Below, in pieces: positions 30,963 through 39,267 of a stretch of 42,702 nucleotides of DNA. The stretch covers positions 76,972-119,673 of the forward strand of contig DYJA01000003.1 of NCBI GenBank assembly GCA_020723345.1, given 5' to 3'. The number at the start of each line of letters is the position of its first letter. Position 1 is the first letter of the stretch. A program made the translations under genes and the position numbers. The notes under the pieces were generated by a model. It saw only the letters and a list, made by a program, of their open reading frames with translations. It ran no database searches and was not told the DNA's origin. This DNA is from Candidatus Aquidulcis sp. (GTDB lineage: Bacteria > Chloroflexota > Anaerolineae > UBA4142).

Positions 30963-30991
30963 TTGCCGTGACCCGCCTTCTGGGTTATAAT
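30963..30991 (+). promoter_or_regulatory. Promoter of the LysM/M23 gene
   Basis: TTGCCG (30963-30968), 17-bp spacer, TATAAT (30986-30991), 23 bases before the start codon. Confidence 0.7.
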
Positions 30992-31014
30992 ACGCACGCA
31001 CGAAAGGAGCATGG

Positions 31015-32232
31015 ATGAAGTTGATTTTCCGCGCGCTGATCTTGCTCGCGCTCGGCGCGCTTGCGTTGACGATTGCGCTGCGCCCCGCAGACGCCGCGCC
31101 GCCGCAAGGCGCGCCGGAGACGTACACCGTCCAGCCCGGCGATACACTTTTCGCGATCGCGAAACGTTTTCGTACGACCGTTGCCGCGATTGTCCAATTG
31201 AACTCGCTCGGCAACGGCGATCTCATTCAGGTCGGACAAAAGTTGCTGATTCCGAACGACGACGCGCCGGTGGCAGCGACTGCCGCGCCGTACATCGTTC
31301 AGCCGGATGACACGCTCTATCGCATCGCGCTGCGGTACGGCACGACCGTGCGCGCGCTGCAAGATCTCAACGACCTGGCGAGTCCCAACTTGATCGCGCC
31401 GGGGCAAGCCATCGCGATTCCGCACAACTCCGATCTCGTCAAGCCCGGCTTGGTGATCGATCCGCCCGCCGCGCGGCAAGGGGGCACCGTGATGATTCAA
31501 GTCACTCAGCCCGAACTCGCGTCGATCACCGGCACGTTCAACGGCAAGCCGATCACGTTTACGCACAGCGCGGGCTATTTTTACGCGCTCGCCGGGATCT
31601 CGCGCTGCGCGAAGATCGGCGGCGAGCCGCTCAAAGTCACGCTGAATGATTCCAATGGCGCGACGACGCCGGAAACCGCGACCGTCAACGTCGACGCGAC
31701 CGCGTTCGTCGTGCAGCGGCTCACGCTGCCCACCGGCAAAGGCGCGCTGCTCGACAACGCGTTGCAAGCGCGCGAAGGCGCGCAACTCGCCGCGCTCGTG
31801 AATCAGTACACCCCGACGCGTCTCTGGAGCGGCGCGTGGCGACAACCGCTTTACGGTCCGATTTCGTCCGCGTTCGGCACGCGACGTTCGTACAACGGCG
31901 GACCCGTCGGCGCGTGCGGACACGAAGGCACCGATTTCGATGTGGATGCCGGCGTGCCGATCTACGCGGCGGCGCGCGGCAAAATCGTCTTCGCGGGATT
32001 GACCCAGATACGCGGCAATATGACGGTGATCGATCACGGCATCGGCGTCTTCAGCGCGTACTATCATCAAGCGGAAATTGTCGTTCCAGCCGGGCAAATG
32101 GTCGAGCCAGGCACATTGATCGGCAAAGTCGGCACGACCGGGCTTTCGACCGGACCGCATTTGCACTGGAGCGTTTTCGTCAACGGCGAGTACGTCGATC
32201 CGTTGGAGTGGACAAGGCGCGTGATACCGTAG
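31015..32232 (+). CDS. LysM-LysM-M23 cell wall endopeptidase
   Basis: 405 residues. Signal peptide about 1-27 (LILLALGALALTIALRPADA), two LysM repeats (about 37-81 YTVQPGDTLFAIAKRF and about 93-138 YIVQPDDTLYRIALRY), a beta-rich middle part, and a C-terminal M23/LytM domain with zinc ligands in GHEGTDFDVDAG and GPHLHWSVF. Cuts peptide cross-links of peptidoglycan outside the membrane. ATG at 31015 is used rather than the out-of-frame ATG at 31011; GGAG lies 5 bases upstream. It starts a plus-strand series of envelope genes. Confidence 0.93.
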   Translation: MKLIFRALILLALGALALTIALRPADAAPPQGAPETYTVQPGDTLFAIAKRFRTTVAAIVQLNSLGNGDLIQVGQKLLIPNDDAPVAATAAPYIVQPDDTLYRIALRYGTTVRALQDLNDLASPNLIAPGQAIAIPHNSDLVKPGLVIDPPAARQGGTVMIQVTQPELASITGTFNGKPITFTHSAGYFYALAGISRCAKIGGEPLKVTLNDSNGATTPETATVNVDATAFVVQRLTLPTGKGALLDNALQAREGAQLAALVNQYTPTRLWSGAWRQPLYGPISSAFGTRRSYNGGPVGACGHEGTDFDVDAGVPIYAAARGKIVFAGLTQIRGNMTVIDHGIGVFSAYYHQAEIVVPAGQMVEPGTLIGKVGTTGLSTGPHLHWSVFVNGEYVDPLEWTRRVIP

Positions 32233-32233
32233 C

Positions 32234-32304
32234 GTGCAGTGTACAGTATTCAGTATCCAGTGTCCGTAAATCGAATACTGAATTCTGAACACCGAATACT
32301 GCAC
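32234..32304. repeat. CAGTATT-word stem-loop after the LysM/M23 gene
   Basis: GTGCAGT...CAGTATTCAGTATCCAGTG faces GAATACTGAATTCTGAACACCG...ACTGCAC (words described, arms 32234-32265 and 32273-32304). It begins 2 bases after the TAG stop. Same word family as 17854-17946. Confidence 0.82.
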
Positions 32305-32316
32305 TTGGAGGGAACG

Positions 32317-32802
32317 ATGGAACTTAAAATGATCCCAATCGAAAACCCGAACGAACTCAACTTCATCCTGGGTCAAACGCACTTTATCAAAACGGTCGAA
32401 GACGTACACGAAGCGCTGGTGACCGCGGTGCCCGGCATCAAATTCGGTCTCGCGTTTTGCGAAGCGTCGGGGTACGCGCTCGTGCGCGCGAGCGGCACCG
32501 ATGACGCGCTCGTCGAACTCGCGAAGCAGAACGCGTTCGCGCTCAGCGCGGGACATTCGTTCATCGTTTTTCTCGGCGCGGGCTTTTTCCCGATCAATGT
32601 CTTGCGCGCGATCAAAAACGTGACGGAGGTCGTCAACATTTTTTGCGCGACGGCGAACCCGGTGCAAGTGATCGTCGCGGAAACGGAGCAAGGACGCGGC
32701 ATCCTCGGTGTGATCGACGGCGTCAAATCGAAAGGGATCGAGGACGCGTCCGGCGTCGCGTGGCGCAAAGGGCTGCTGAGAAAATTCGGATACAAACTAT
32801 GA
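32317..32802 (+). CDS. Adenosine-specific kinase family protein (PF04008 type)
   Basis: 161 residues. MELKMIPIENPNELNFILGQ, FGLAFCEASG, HSFIVFLGAGFFPINVL and VVAETEQGRGILGVIDG-like text match the small family named adenosine-specific kinase after an archaeal member, common in thermophiles and archaea. Biochemical function in bacteria is not settled. GGAGGG precedes the ATG. It follows a word-array stem-loop and is 13 bp from the next gene, so probably cotranscribed. Confidence 0.82.
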   Translation: MELKMIPIENPNELNFILGQTHFIKTVEDVHEALVTAVPGIKFGLAFCEASGYALVRASGTDDALVELAKQNAFALSAGHSFIVFLGAGFFPINVLRAIKNVTEVVNIFCATANPVQVIVAETEQGRGILGVIDGVKSKGIEDASGVAWRKGLLRKFGYKL

Positions 32803-32815
32803 ATTTGGAGGGCAA

Positions 32816-33703
32816 ATGGATCTCGCGCGCTTTACGCAAGTCGAAAACGAATACTTTCGTCTCAAGGGCTTGCTCACCGCCGGACGGCTGAACCGACAAC
32901 AGTTCGAGGAAGCGCTCAAGCCGTTGATGGTGCAGGATGATCAAGGTCAGTACTGGATGCTGGGCGTGGATGATGCCAAGTGGTACGTGCATGATGGCAA
33001 ATCCTGGGTTCAGCGGGATCCCTCCGGCAGTCCGATTTTCAGTTTGCCTGCCACCAGCGCGCCCACTGCACTGCCGCGCCCAAAGTCGCGCCTACCGCTC
33101 CTTGTGATCGGCGGCGGCATCGTCTTGCTCTGCCTGTGCGGAATTGTTGGAATTCTCTTTGCCATGAACCAAGGATGGGTGAGGGTCAATCCGGCGAGAC
33201 CGCCAACGGCGTTTCTTATTCCAACGCCGTACATCTTTCCATCGCCATACATCGCTCCTCTTCCGACCAATCCACCCGCGCCGACCGCTGCCGTACTTCC
33301 TACGCTAGCGCCAGTGCCGACACTGACGCCAACTTTAACGGTTGCGCCAACCGCGACGTTGACGCCAACCCTCACCGCGACGCCGACCGCCACCCTGAAA
33401 CCGCAAGGCAACTGCGCCGATCCCAACGCGCGTTGGGAAAACGTCGTTGACGGACAAACAATCGATCCGTACCAAGCATTCATCGGCACCGCGAATCACG
33501 AGAATTTTGCGGGTTATGTTGTCGAATGGATCAGACCCGGCAATGTGCTACATCGCTCGACGACACCCGTCACACACGGAGTGATTTTCGTGTGGAACAC
33601 GTATACGGTCGAAAACGGCGTCTACCCTGTCGCGCTGACGGTCGTTCTGAACGATGGCACGACGCTTGCGTCCTGCGTCGTTGTGGTGCGCGTGGCGCGC
33701 TAG
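32816..33703 (+). CDS. Membrane-anchored protein with Pro/Thr linker, unknown function
   Basis: 295 residues. N-terminal cytosolic part (about 1-85) with ENEYFRLKGLLTAGRLNRQQFEEAL and a WYVHDGKSWVQ segment; one membrane helix about 97-119 (LLVIGGGIVLLCLCGIVGILFA); an extracellular Pro/Thr-rich linker about 128-200 with TPTLTATPT-like repeats; and a C-terminal beta-sandwich-like domain with Cys pair (NCADPN and LASCVVV). Such architecture is common in Chloroflexota surface proteins. I cannot assign a function. Confidence 0.75.
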   Translation: MDLARFTQVENEYFRLKGLLTAGRLNRQQFEEALKPLMVQDDQGQYWMLGVDDAKWYVHDGKSWVQRDPSGSPIFSLPATSAPTALPRPKSRLPLLVIGGGIVLLCLCGIVGILFAMNQGWVRVNPARPPTAFLIPTPYIFPSPYIAPLPTNPPAPTAAVLPTLAPVPTLTPTLTVAPTATLTPTLTATPTATLKPQGNCADPNARWENVVDGQTIDPYQAFIGTANHENFAGYVVEWIRPGNVLHRSTTPVTHGVIFVWNTYTVENGVYPVALTVVLNDGTTLASCVVVVRVAR

Positions 33704-33766
33704 TCGCATACCGACCGACGAATAACGTGTTTGGCTTCGGCTTGTCCGAGGCAGGAGGAGGTCCAG

Positions 33767-34699
33767 ATGAAACCGTTTCGCAAGCGCGTCGCGATCGCGA
33801 TTGACGGCGGCGGCATTCGCGGCGCGATGGTCACGAAAGCGCTCGAAGCGCTGGAAGTCGCGCAGGGAAAAAAATTGGGCGATATTTTCCAACTCGCCGC
33901 CGGGACTTCGACCGGGAGCATCATCGCCGCGGGAATTGCGCTGAGTCTGCGCGCCGCGGAGATGACAGATATGTATCGCCGTCGCGCCTCTGATATTTTC
34001 GCGCGGACATGGCGTTCTCGTTTCTGGTTCCTCGCCAACTACCGCTACTCGAACAAAGCGCTCAAGCGCGAACTCGACGCGCAGTCGCATCGCCAAAAGA
34101 TGGGCGATCTGTGGACGGACGCGCGCAAATTCGATCTGGTGATCGTCGCGCGCGATTTGCACGAGGCGCGCACGCGCTTTATCAAACCGTACAAGCCGGA
34201 ATACGCCGCGATGCCGATCACGACCGCCGTGTTAGCCAGCGCCGCCGCGCCGACATACTTTCCGGTGATCCAGGGAAGATTCGTCGACGGCGGCGTCGGC
34301 AGTTTTGCGAATCCCTGTTTCATCGCCGCGTACGAAGCGTGTTTCTGCCTCGGCTGGAAAGCGGAAGAGACGACGCTGATCAGTCTCGGCACCGGCAAAC
34401 CCAAGCCGGGCACGAACGGTATGCCGCTCCACGCGGCGGACAATTTTGTTCCGCTGAAATGGATCGCGCCGCTCATCGATTCATTTATGAGCGACGCCGG
34501 AGATCAGCAGGCGCGCATCGTCGACCAATTTTTCACGGGCTTGGATTTTCGGCGCTTTCAGATCGTCACCGAACCGATCACTTTGGACGACATCGCGCAG
34601 GTGGATCGCCTGATCGAATACGGCGAACAATTCGGGCAGATGATTCTGAACGATCAGACTGATCCGGATCTGGTGAAACCCGTATACCGGGCACCGTGA
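33767..34699 (+). CDS. Patatin-like phospholipase
   Basis: 310 residues. IAIDGGGIRGAMV supplies the oxyanion hole (DGGGxRG), AAGTSTGSI the nucleophile Ser (GxSxG), and FVDGGVGSF the catalytic Asp (DGG). A lipid acyl hydrolase. GGAGGAGG precedes ATG at 33767. Patatins can be CBASS effectors, but no nucleotidyltransferase or cap genes are near, so a house-keeping lipase is more likely. Neighbours are envelope genes. Confidence 0.92.
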   Translation: MKPFRKRVAIAIDGGGIRGAMVTKALEALEVAQGKKLGDIFQLAAGTSTGSIIAAGIALSLRAAEMTDMYRRRASDIFARTWRSRFWFLANYRYSNKALKRELDAQSHRQKMGDLWTDARKFDLVIVARDLHEARTRFIKPYKPEYAAMPITTAVLASAAAPTYFPVIQGRFVDGGVGSFANPCFIAAYEACFCLGWKAEETTLISLGTGKPKPGTNGMPLHAADNFVPLKWIAPLIDSFMSDAGDQQARIVDQFFTGLDFRRFQIVTEPITLDDIAQVDRLIEYGEQFGQMILNDQTDPDLVKPVYRAP

Positions 34700-34714
34700 T
34701 CGAGGAACACAAAC

Positions 34715-35602
34715 ATGCACCCATCCACCTTTTCAATCACCGCGCTCGATCCGGCGACCGGCGATCTCGGCGTCGCGGTCGAATCGAAATTTCTCGCGGT
34801 CGGCGCGGCGGTGCCGTTCGCGCAAGCCGGAGTCGGCGCGGTTGCGACGCAGGCATGGGCGAACACGTCGTACGGTCCGCGCGCGCTGCGAATGTTGAAA
34901 CGCGGACTGTCGCCGAAACAAGCGGGCGCGCAACTCGTCGCGGCTGACAACCACGCGGCGCAACGTCAATTTGGAATCGTGGACGCGCGCGGTCGCGCGT
35001 TTTCGTACACCGGCAAAGAATGTTACGATTGGGCAGGCAGTCGCACCGGGAAAAATTTCGCGGCGCAGGGAAATATTCTGGCGGGCGCAGCCGTCGTCGA
35101 CGCGCTTGTCGAGACGTTTGAACAGACGCGCGGCGAACTTGCGGAACGACTCGCCGCCGCGCTCGCCGCGGGGCAAGCCGCCGGAGGCGACAAGCGCGGA
35201 CAGGAGAGCGCGGCGCTACTCGTCGTGCGGAAGAAAGGCGGCTATGGCGGATTCAACGACCGGTACATTGATCTCCGCGTCGACGATCACCCGAAGCCGA
35301 TTGACGAATTGAGACGCTTGCTCGATCTGCATCATCTTTACCTGGGCAAGACAAATCCCGCCGACATTTTGCCAATTGACGCGGAGACCGCGCGCGAACT
35401 GCAAACGATGATGCGCACGCACGGTTATTACGCGGGCGCGCTCAACGGCGCGTGGGACGCGGCGACGCAAAAAGCGTTCCGCGAATTTGCCGGAGTTGAG
35501 AATGTCGAGGAGCGTTTGCTCGACGGCGCGTTCATCGATCGCGTCGTGCTGAATTTTTTACGCGCGCGCTTTACGCAATTGACGTACGATGGGGAGCGAT
35601 AA
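34715..35602 (+). CDS. DUF1028 protein with peptidoglycan-binding-like tail
   Basis: 295 residues. The DUF1028 (Ntn-hydrolase-like) domain covers about 1-225: STFSITALDPATGDLGVAVESKF, GVGAVATQAWANTSYGP and GNILAGAAVVDAL. The rest (about 226-290, LQTMMRTHGYYAGALNGAWDAATQKAFREF) resembles a peptidoglycan-binding domain 1. This combination is known for the family; activity unproven. No strong ribosome binding site; it follows the patatin by 15 bp. Confidence 0.87.
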   Translation: MHPSTFSITALDPATGDLGVAVESKFLAVGAAVPFAQAGVGAVATQAWANTSYGPRALRMLKRGLSPKQAGAQLVAADNHAAQRQFGIVDARGRAFSYTGKECYDWAGSRTGKNFAAQGNILAGAAVVDALVETFEQTRGELAERLAAALAAGQAAGGDKRGQESAALLVVRKKGGYGGFNDRYIDLRVDDHPKPIDELRRLLDLHHLYLGKTNPADILPIDAETARELQTMMRTHGYYAGALNGAWDAATQKAFREFAGVENVEERLLDGAFIDRVVLNFLRARFTQLTYDGER

Positions 35603-35616
35603 ACACCTTTCTCAAT

Positions 35617-35645
35617 TTGCGCGTTCGTCGGTTTTGTGCTAGAAT
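35617..35645 (+). promoter_or_regulatory. Promoter of tRNA-Trp
   Basis: TTGCGC (35617-35622), 17-bp spacer, TAGAAT (35640-35645), 11 bases before the tRNA. Confidence 0.6.
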
Positions 35646-35656
35646 GTCAAACAGAT

Positions 35657-35730
35657 AGGTGAGTAGCTCAATTTGGCAGAGCACCGCTCTCCAAAAGCGG
35701 GGGTTGGGGGTTCAAGTCCCTCCTCACCTG
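35657..35730 (+). tRNA. trnW: tRNA-Trp (anticodon CCA)
   Basis: Complete cloverleaf: acceptor AGGTGAG/CTCACCT, D arm GCTC/GAGC, anticodon stem CCGCT/AGCGG with loop CTCCAAA (anticodon CCA), T arm GGGGG/CCCTC with TTCAAGT loop. The 3' CCA is not encoded. It has its own promoter and terminator. Confidence 0.96.
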
Positions 35731-35735
35731 TGGAC

Positions 35736-35768
35736 AAACGGCAGCCGCGTGGTTGCCGTTTCGTTTTT
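35736..35768 (+). terminator. Terminator of tRNA-Trp
   Basis: 11-bp stem (35736-35746 and 35751-35761, AAACGGCAGCC with GGTTGCCGTTT, one G-T pair), 4-base loop, then TTTTT at 35764-35768. Confidence 0.88.
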
Positions 35769-35778
35769 GCAAGTTCAT

Positions 35779-37050
35779 TCACCCCTCGGCTCCGGTAGAT
35801 GCCGGAGGCATTCCCAACACGAACCACAGTTTGTTGATTGTCAGGCGATTGCGCAAATAGTGACTGGACTCAAGCGCACTCGCCATCTCCGAATCATTCA
35901 AACCCAGCGCGCGACCATCAACTTGCCCGCCAACCGATTTGAGCCAAGCCATCAACTCCCGCGTCGACGGTACGGCGCGTGCGATTTCTTGAACCTGGGT
36001 CCAGCAGTCAACGACGCGTTGGCGCAACTGATTGAATTCTGACTCGGTCATCGCGAGGAAAGGACTGTGCTCTCGAATAACTTCTTCCGCAATCGAACCG
36101 TAAGCGCGGCGGATATTTTGTTCCTGCTGTTCGCGCGACGGCAGACGCGACCACCGCATTTGTTCCGCGATCTGATCGCGCGTCATTTGCTCGATCGTGC
36201 GATAGCGTTGCGCGGTTAAAATAGACGCCACGCCGACTTTCGCGCCGTGCAGAATCGCCGGTCGCTTTTCGCGCAGCAACTTCATTTCCCAAAAATGCGA
36301 CATGTGATGTTCCGCGCCGGACGCTGGCGCCGAGTTGCCAAAATCTAACATACCGAATCCCGATTCGATCAGTCCGGCGATGAGCGTGCGCACGCCTTCT
36401 TCCGAACGCGCGCCGATATCGTTCGCCCGCGCCGCGCACGCATTCGCGGCGGCTAGAAATTGCTGCGCGATCGATTCGTCGTACAGTTCGTCGCCCAAAA
36501 TGTGTCCCAACTTCCAATCGGTGACTGACAGAATCTTGCCGATCATATCGCCAAAGCCAGCGGCGATGAGGCGCGGCGGCGCGGCGCACAAGGTTTCCAG
36601 ATCGGCGAAGAGCGCGCGCGGCGCGTGACAAATGAATGTCCGCTTTAGCCCTTCGACGACGAGCGGCGCGCCGAGCGACGTGAAACCATCGACCGATGGC
36701 GCGGTCGGCAGCGCGATAAAAGTTGTTTTAGTACGATGGCTGACGAAACGACTGATGTCGGTCAACGTGCCGCCGCCGACTGCCAAGTACGTTCGATCTT
36801 CTCTGTCGGCGCGCGTCAAAACCTGGACGACATAGTGCTCGTCGGCAATCACTTCGTCGCCCTGGAGAACGACGGCGATCACATCGCACTGCGCGGCTTG
36901 CAGCGCGCGTTCAACCGAACGTCCCAACGCCGCGTACGTATTCTGATCGGCGACCAATACAAATCTGTCGAGTCGATTCGATTTGCAATACGCGATCAGT
37001 TCCGCGATCGCGTTCCGTCCGATGTAAACCGGCGCTCTATCTTCCATCAT
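35779..37050 (-). CDS. Glycerol-1-phosphate dehydrogenase, AraM-like
   Basis: 423 residues. Metal-dependent dehydrogenase of the Fe-ADH/G1PDH fold: YLAVGGGTLTDISRFVSH (NAD-binding, then substrate) and TAPSVDGFTSLGAPL are shared with archaeal EgsA and Bacillus AraM; metal ligands in AGFGDMIGK, EHHMSHFWE and LHGAKVGV. Makes or oxidises sn-glycerol-1-phosphate. Archaea use it for lipids; in Bacillus araM lies in the arabinose operon, as here. ATG at 37050 overlaps the rpiB stop by 4 bp (ATGA). A role in ether lipids is possible but unsupported. Confidence 0.85.
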   Translation of the reverse strand: MMEDRAPVYIGRNAIAELIAYCKSNRLDRFVLVADQNTYAALGRSVERALQAAQCDVIAVVLQGDEVIADEHYVVQVLTRADREDRTYLAVGGGTLTDISRFVSHRTKTTFIALPTAPSVDGFTSLGAPLVVEGLKRTFICHAPRALFADLETLCAAPPRLIAAGFGDMIGKILSVTDWKLGHILGDELYDESIAQQFLAAANACAARANDIGARSEEGVRTLIAGLIESGFGMLDFGNSAPASGAEHHMSHFWEMKLLREKRPAILHGAKVGVASILTAQRYRTIEQMTRDQIAEQMRWSRLPSREQQEQNIRRAYGSIAEEVIREHSPFLAMTESEFNQLRQRVVDCWTQVQEIARAVPSTRELMAWLKSVGGQVDGRALGLNDSEMASALESSHYLRNRLTINKLWFVLGMPPASTGAEG

Positions 37051-37514
37051 TCTCTCCGATACTTGTCGTCCACCTGCGCGATCTTGGCAACCTTGGGCGC
37101 AGAACGTCCACCTTGAAATTCACTGTTCAACCAAATGTCAACTAGTTTCTTGGCGACTTGAGGCGTCGTCACCTGACTACCGAGCGTAATAATCTGCGCG
37201 TCATTGCTCGCGCGCGCGCGTTCCGCCAAATACGGATCGGTCACGGCGACGGCGCGCACGCCGGGCACCTTGTTCGCGACGATTGCCATCCCCGCGCCGG
37301 TGCCGCAGATCAAAATGCCGCGCTCGAACTCGCCACGCGAGACGCGCTCGGCGAGTTTTACCGCGATGTCCGGATAATCGACCGGCGTCGCGTCGTTCAC
37401 GCCGATGTCCACGATAGTGTAACCTTGGGCGCGAATGTAATCGCGGAGGATTTCTTTGAGCGGCAACCCAAAATGATCCGCACCTATCACAATCGGTTTC
37501 GTTTTGTCTGTCAT
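37047..37514 (-). CDS. rpiB: Ribose-5-phosphate isomerase B
   Basis: 155 residues. Isomerises ribose-5-phosphate and ribulose-5-phosphate. GADHFGLPLKEI start, DYPDIA, GILICGTGAGMAIVANK with the catalytic Cys, and SNDAQIITLGSQV are typical for RpiB/LacAB. ATG at 37514 is used; a TTG at 37538 overlapping the araB stop is a possible alternative. Coupled to the G1P dehydrogenase downstream. Confidence 0.9.
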   Translation of the reverse strand: MTDKTKPIVIGADHFGLPLKEILRDYIRAQGYTIVDIGVNDATPVDYPDIAVKLAERVSRGEFERGILICGTGAGMAIVANKVPGVRAVAVTDPYLAERARASNDAQIITLGSQVTTPQVAKKLVDIWLNSEFQGGRSAPKVAKIAQVDDKYRRE

Positions 37515-37534
37515 ACTCTTGCTCGAAGATAAAG

Positions 37535-39211
37535 TCAAGCGCGCGCGTCGCAGTGCGCGCGTCGTTTGATCTCGCGCAGATTTTTCATCACCGAATTTTC
37601 ACCGTAGCCGAAATAGTCATGCACGCGCCGGTATTCTTGAAACAGAATCCGGTAGATCGCGTGATGCGCTTGAACCGGCTGATATATTTTTCTCGGCGGC
37701 TGAGCCATCTGTTTGGCAGCATCGGCAAGCGAATCGAATGTGCCCGCCGCAACTGCCGCCAACATCGCCGCGCCCATCGCCGAAGTTTGTTGCGCCGCGG
37801 ATAGATGAAGCGGACGCCCTGTCACATCGGCATAGATTTGCGTCAACAGCGCGTTCCGTTCCGCCAAACCGCCGCACGCAACAATTTCGTTCACGCGCGC
37901 GCCATGCGCCTCGAAAGTTTCGATGATGACTTGCGTACCAAACGCCGTCGCTTCGATCAGCGCGCGATAAATGTCCGGCGCGCGCGTCGCGAGCGTCGCG
38001 CCAAGCAACATTCCGCTCACGTTCGCGTCGGCAAGCACAGAACGATTGCCATTCCACCAATCGAGCGCGAGCAAACCATGCTCGCCCGGCTTTTGCTGCG
38101 CGGCTTGTTCTTCCAGGAGTCGAAACGCGCCGATGCCGCGCGACGCGGCGCGCTCAAAGTAATCCGCCGGTACCGCGTGCTCGACAAACCATTCAAAAAT
38201 ATCGCCGACTCCGGCTTGACCGGCTTCATACGCGACGAGTCCGGGAATGATTCCATCGGCGATGACGCCGCTGATGCCCGGCACGGGATGCTTGGCAGAA
38301 TCTACCATCATGTGGACAGTTGATGTGCCGAGAATCATCACCATCCGACCGGACTCGGTGACGCCCGCGCCCGGTAGCGCGGCGTGCGCGTCGATCATCG
38401 CGGCGGCGACTGGCGTGCCGGGACACAAACCGATCCAGCGCGCGGCGCGTTCGGTCAACCCGCCAACGCGCGAACCTTGCAAGATAACTTGCCCGGCTAA
38501 CTTGGTTTCGTTCAAGCGATCCAAACGCGGATCGAGCGCGCGCAGAAAATCGTTGCCGGGATAGCCGCGCGTTTTTTGCCACAACGCGCGGTGTCCCGCC
38601 GCGCACGCGTTGCGACTCAACACGCCGGTCAACTGCCAGACGAGCCAGTCGCCGGCTTCGAGCAATTTGTCCGCCGCCGCGAAAACATCCGGCGCTTCGT
38701 CCAGAATTTGCCGCGCTTTGCAGTGCAAAAATTCGGACGAGATTTTTCCGCCATAGTCGCGCAGCCATGCCTCGCTCCGCGCGCGCGCCAACTCGTTGAT
38801 GCGATCCGCTTCAGGTTGCGCGGCGTGATGCTTCCACAACTTGACCCACGCGTGCGGATGCGTTTTCCATTGGTCGAGCGCGCAAAGCGGCGTTCCGTCT
38901 CCCGTCGTCGGAATGATCGTCGCGGAGGTAAAATCAATTCCAAGCCCGATCACGTCGTCCGCGCGCACGCCGCTTTGCTTCAGCGCGTCCGGAATGACTT
39001 GGCGCAGCGACTCGACATAGTCGTTTGGATTTTGCAGCGCCCAGTCCGGCTCGAGGCGAATCGTCGTACCGGGCAGGTGTTCGTCGATCACACCATCGGC
39101 GTACGCGCGCACTGCGGTGCCGACTTCGCAACCGCTGTGAAGATCGACGATCAGCGCGCGGACGGATTTCGTTCCAAAATCCAAACCGATGACGAATTGT
39201 TTGTCGTGCAT
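37535..39211 (-). CDS. araB: Ribulokinase
   Basis: 558 residues, normal for AraB. FGGY kinase with VIGLDFGTKSVRALIVD at the N-terminus, THPHAWVKLWKHHAAQ, YGGKISSEF, AGHRALWQK and GYPGNDFLRAL, which set ribulokinase apart from xylulokinase; C-terminal VACGGLAERNALLTQ. Phosphorylates ribulose. Followed by rpiB and the AraM-like gene, preceded by the binding protein and two permeases. Isomerase araA and epimerase araD are not in the window. Confidence 0.9.
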   Translation of the reverse strand: MHDKQFVIGLDFGTKSVRALIVDLHSGCEVGTAVRAYADGVIDEHLPGTTIRLEPDWALQNPNDYVESLRQVIPDALKQSGVRADDVIGLGIDFTSATIIPTTGDGTPLCALDQWKTHPHAWVKLWKHHAAQPEADRINELARARSEAWLRDYGGKISSEFLHCKARQILDEAPDVFAAADKLLEAGDWLVWQLTGVLSRNACAAGHRALWQKTRGYPGNDFLRALDPRLDRLNETKLAGQVILQGSRVGGLTERAARWIGLCPGTPVAAAMIDAHAALPGAGVTESGRMVMILGTSTVHMMVDSAKHPVPGISGVIADGIIPGLVAYEAGQAGVGDIFEWFVEHAVPADYFERAASRGIGAFRLLEEQAAQQKPGEHGLLALDWWNGNRSVLADANVSGMLLGATLATRAPDIYRALIEATAFGTQVIIETFEAHGARVNEIVACGGLAERNALLTQIYADVTGRPLHLSAAQQTSAMGAAMLAAVAAGTFDSLADAAKQMAQPPRKIYQPVQAHHAIYRILFQEYRRVHDYFGYGENSVMKNLREIKRRAHCDARA

Positions 39212-39220
39212 TTGAATCCA

Positions 39221-39253
39221 AGACCTGTCAGGCGTTGGTCACCTGACAGGTCT
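39221..39253. repeat. REP copy between the binding protein and araB
   Basis: AGACCTGTCAGG and ACCTGACAGGTCT arms with an 8-base loop; the same REP as around the RAYT gene 26 kb away. Confidence 0.85.
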
Positions 39254-39267
39254 GCTTCGCACTGCCC

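Noticed and set aside
30985-32691. 568-codon open frame antisense to the LysM/M23 gene
   Set aside because: Composition is typical of an antisense frame (Arg, Asp, Val rich), crosses a promoter and a stem-loop, and shows no motif.
33767-34699. CBASS patatin effector (CapV)
   Set aside because: No CD-NTase or cap genes in the neighbourhood; the neighbours are envelope genes.
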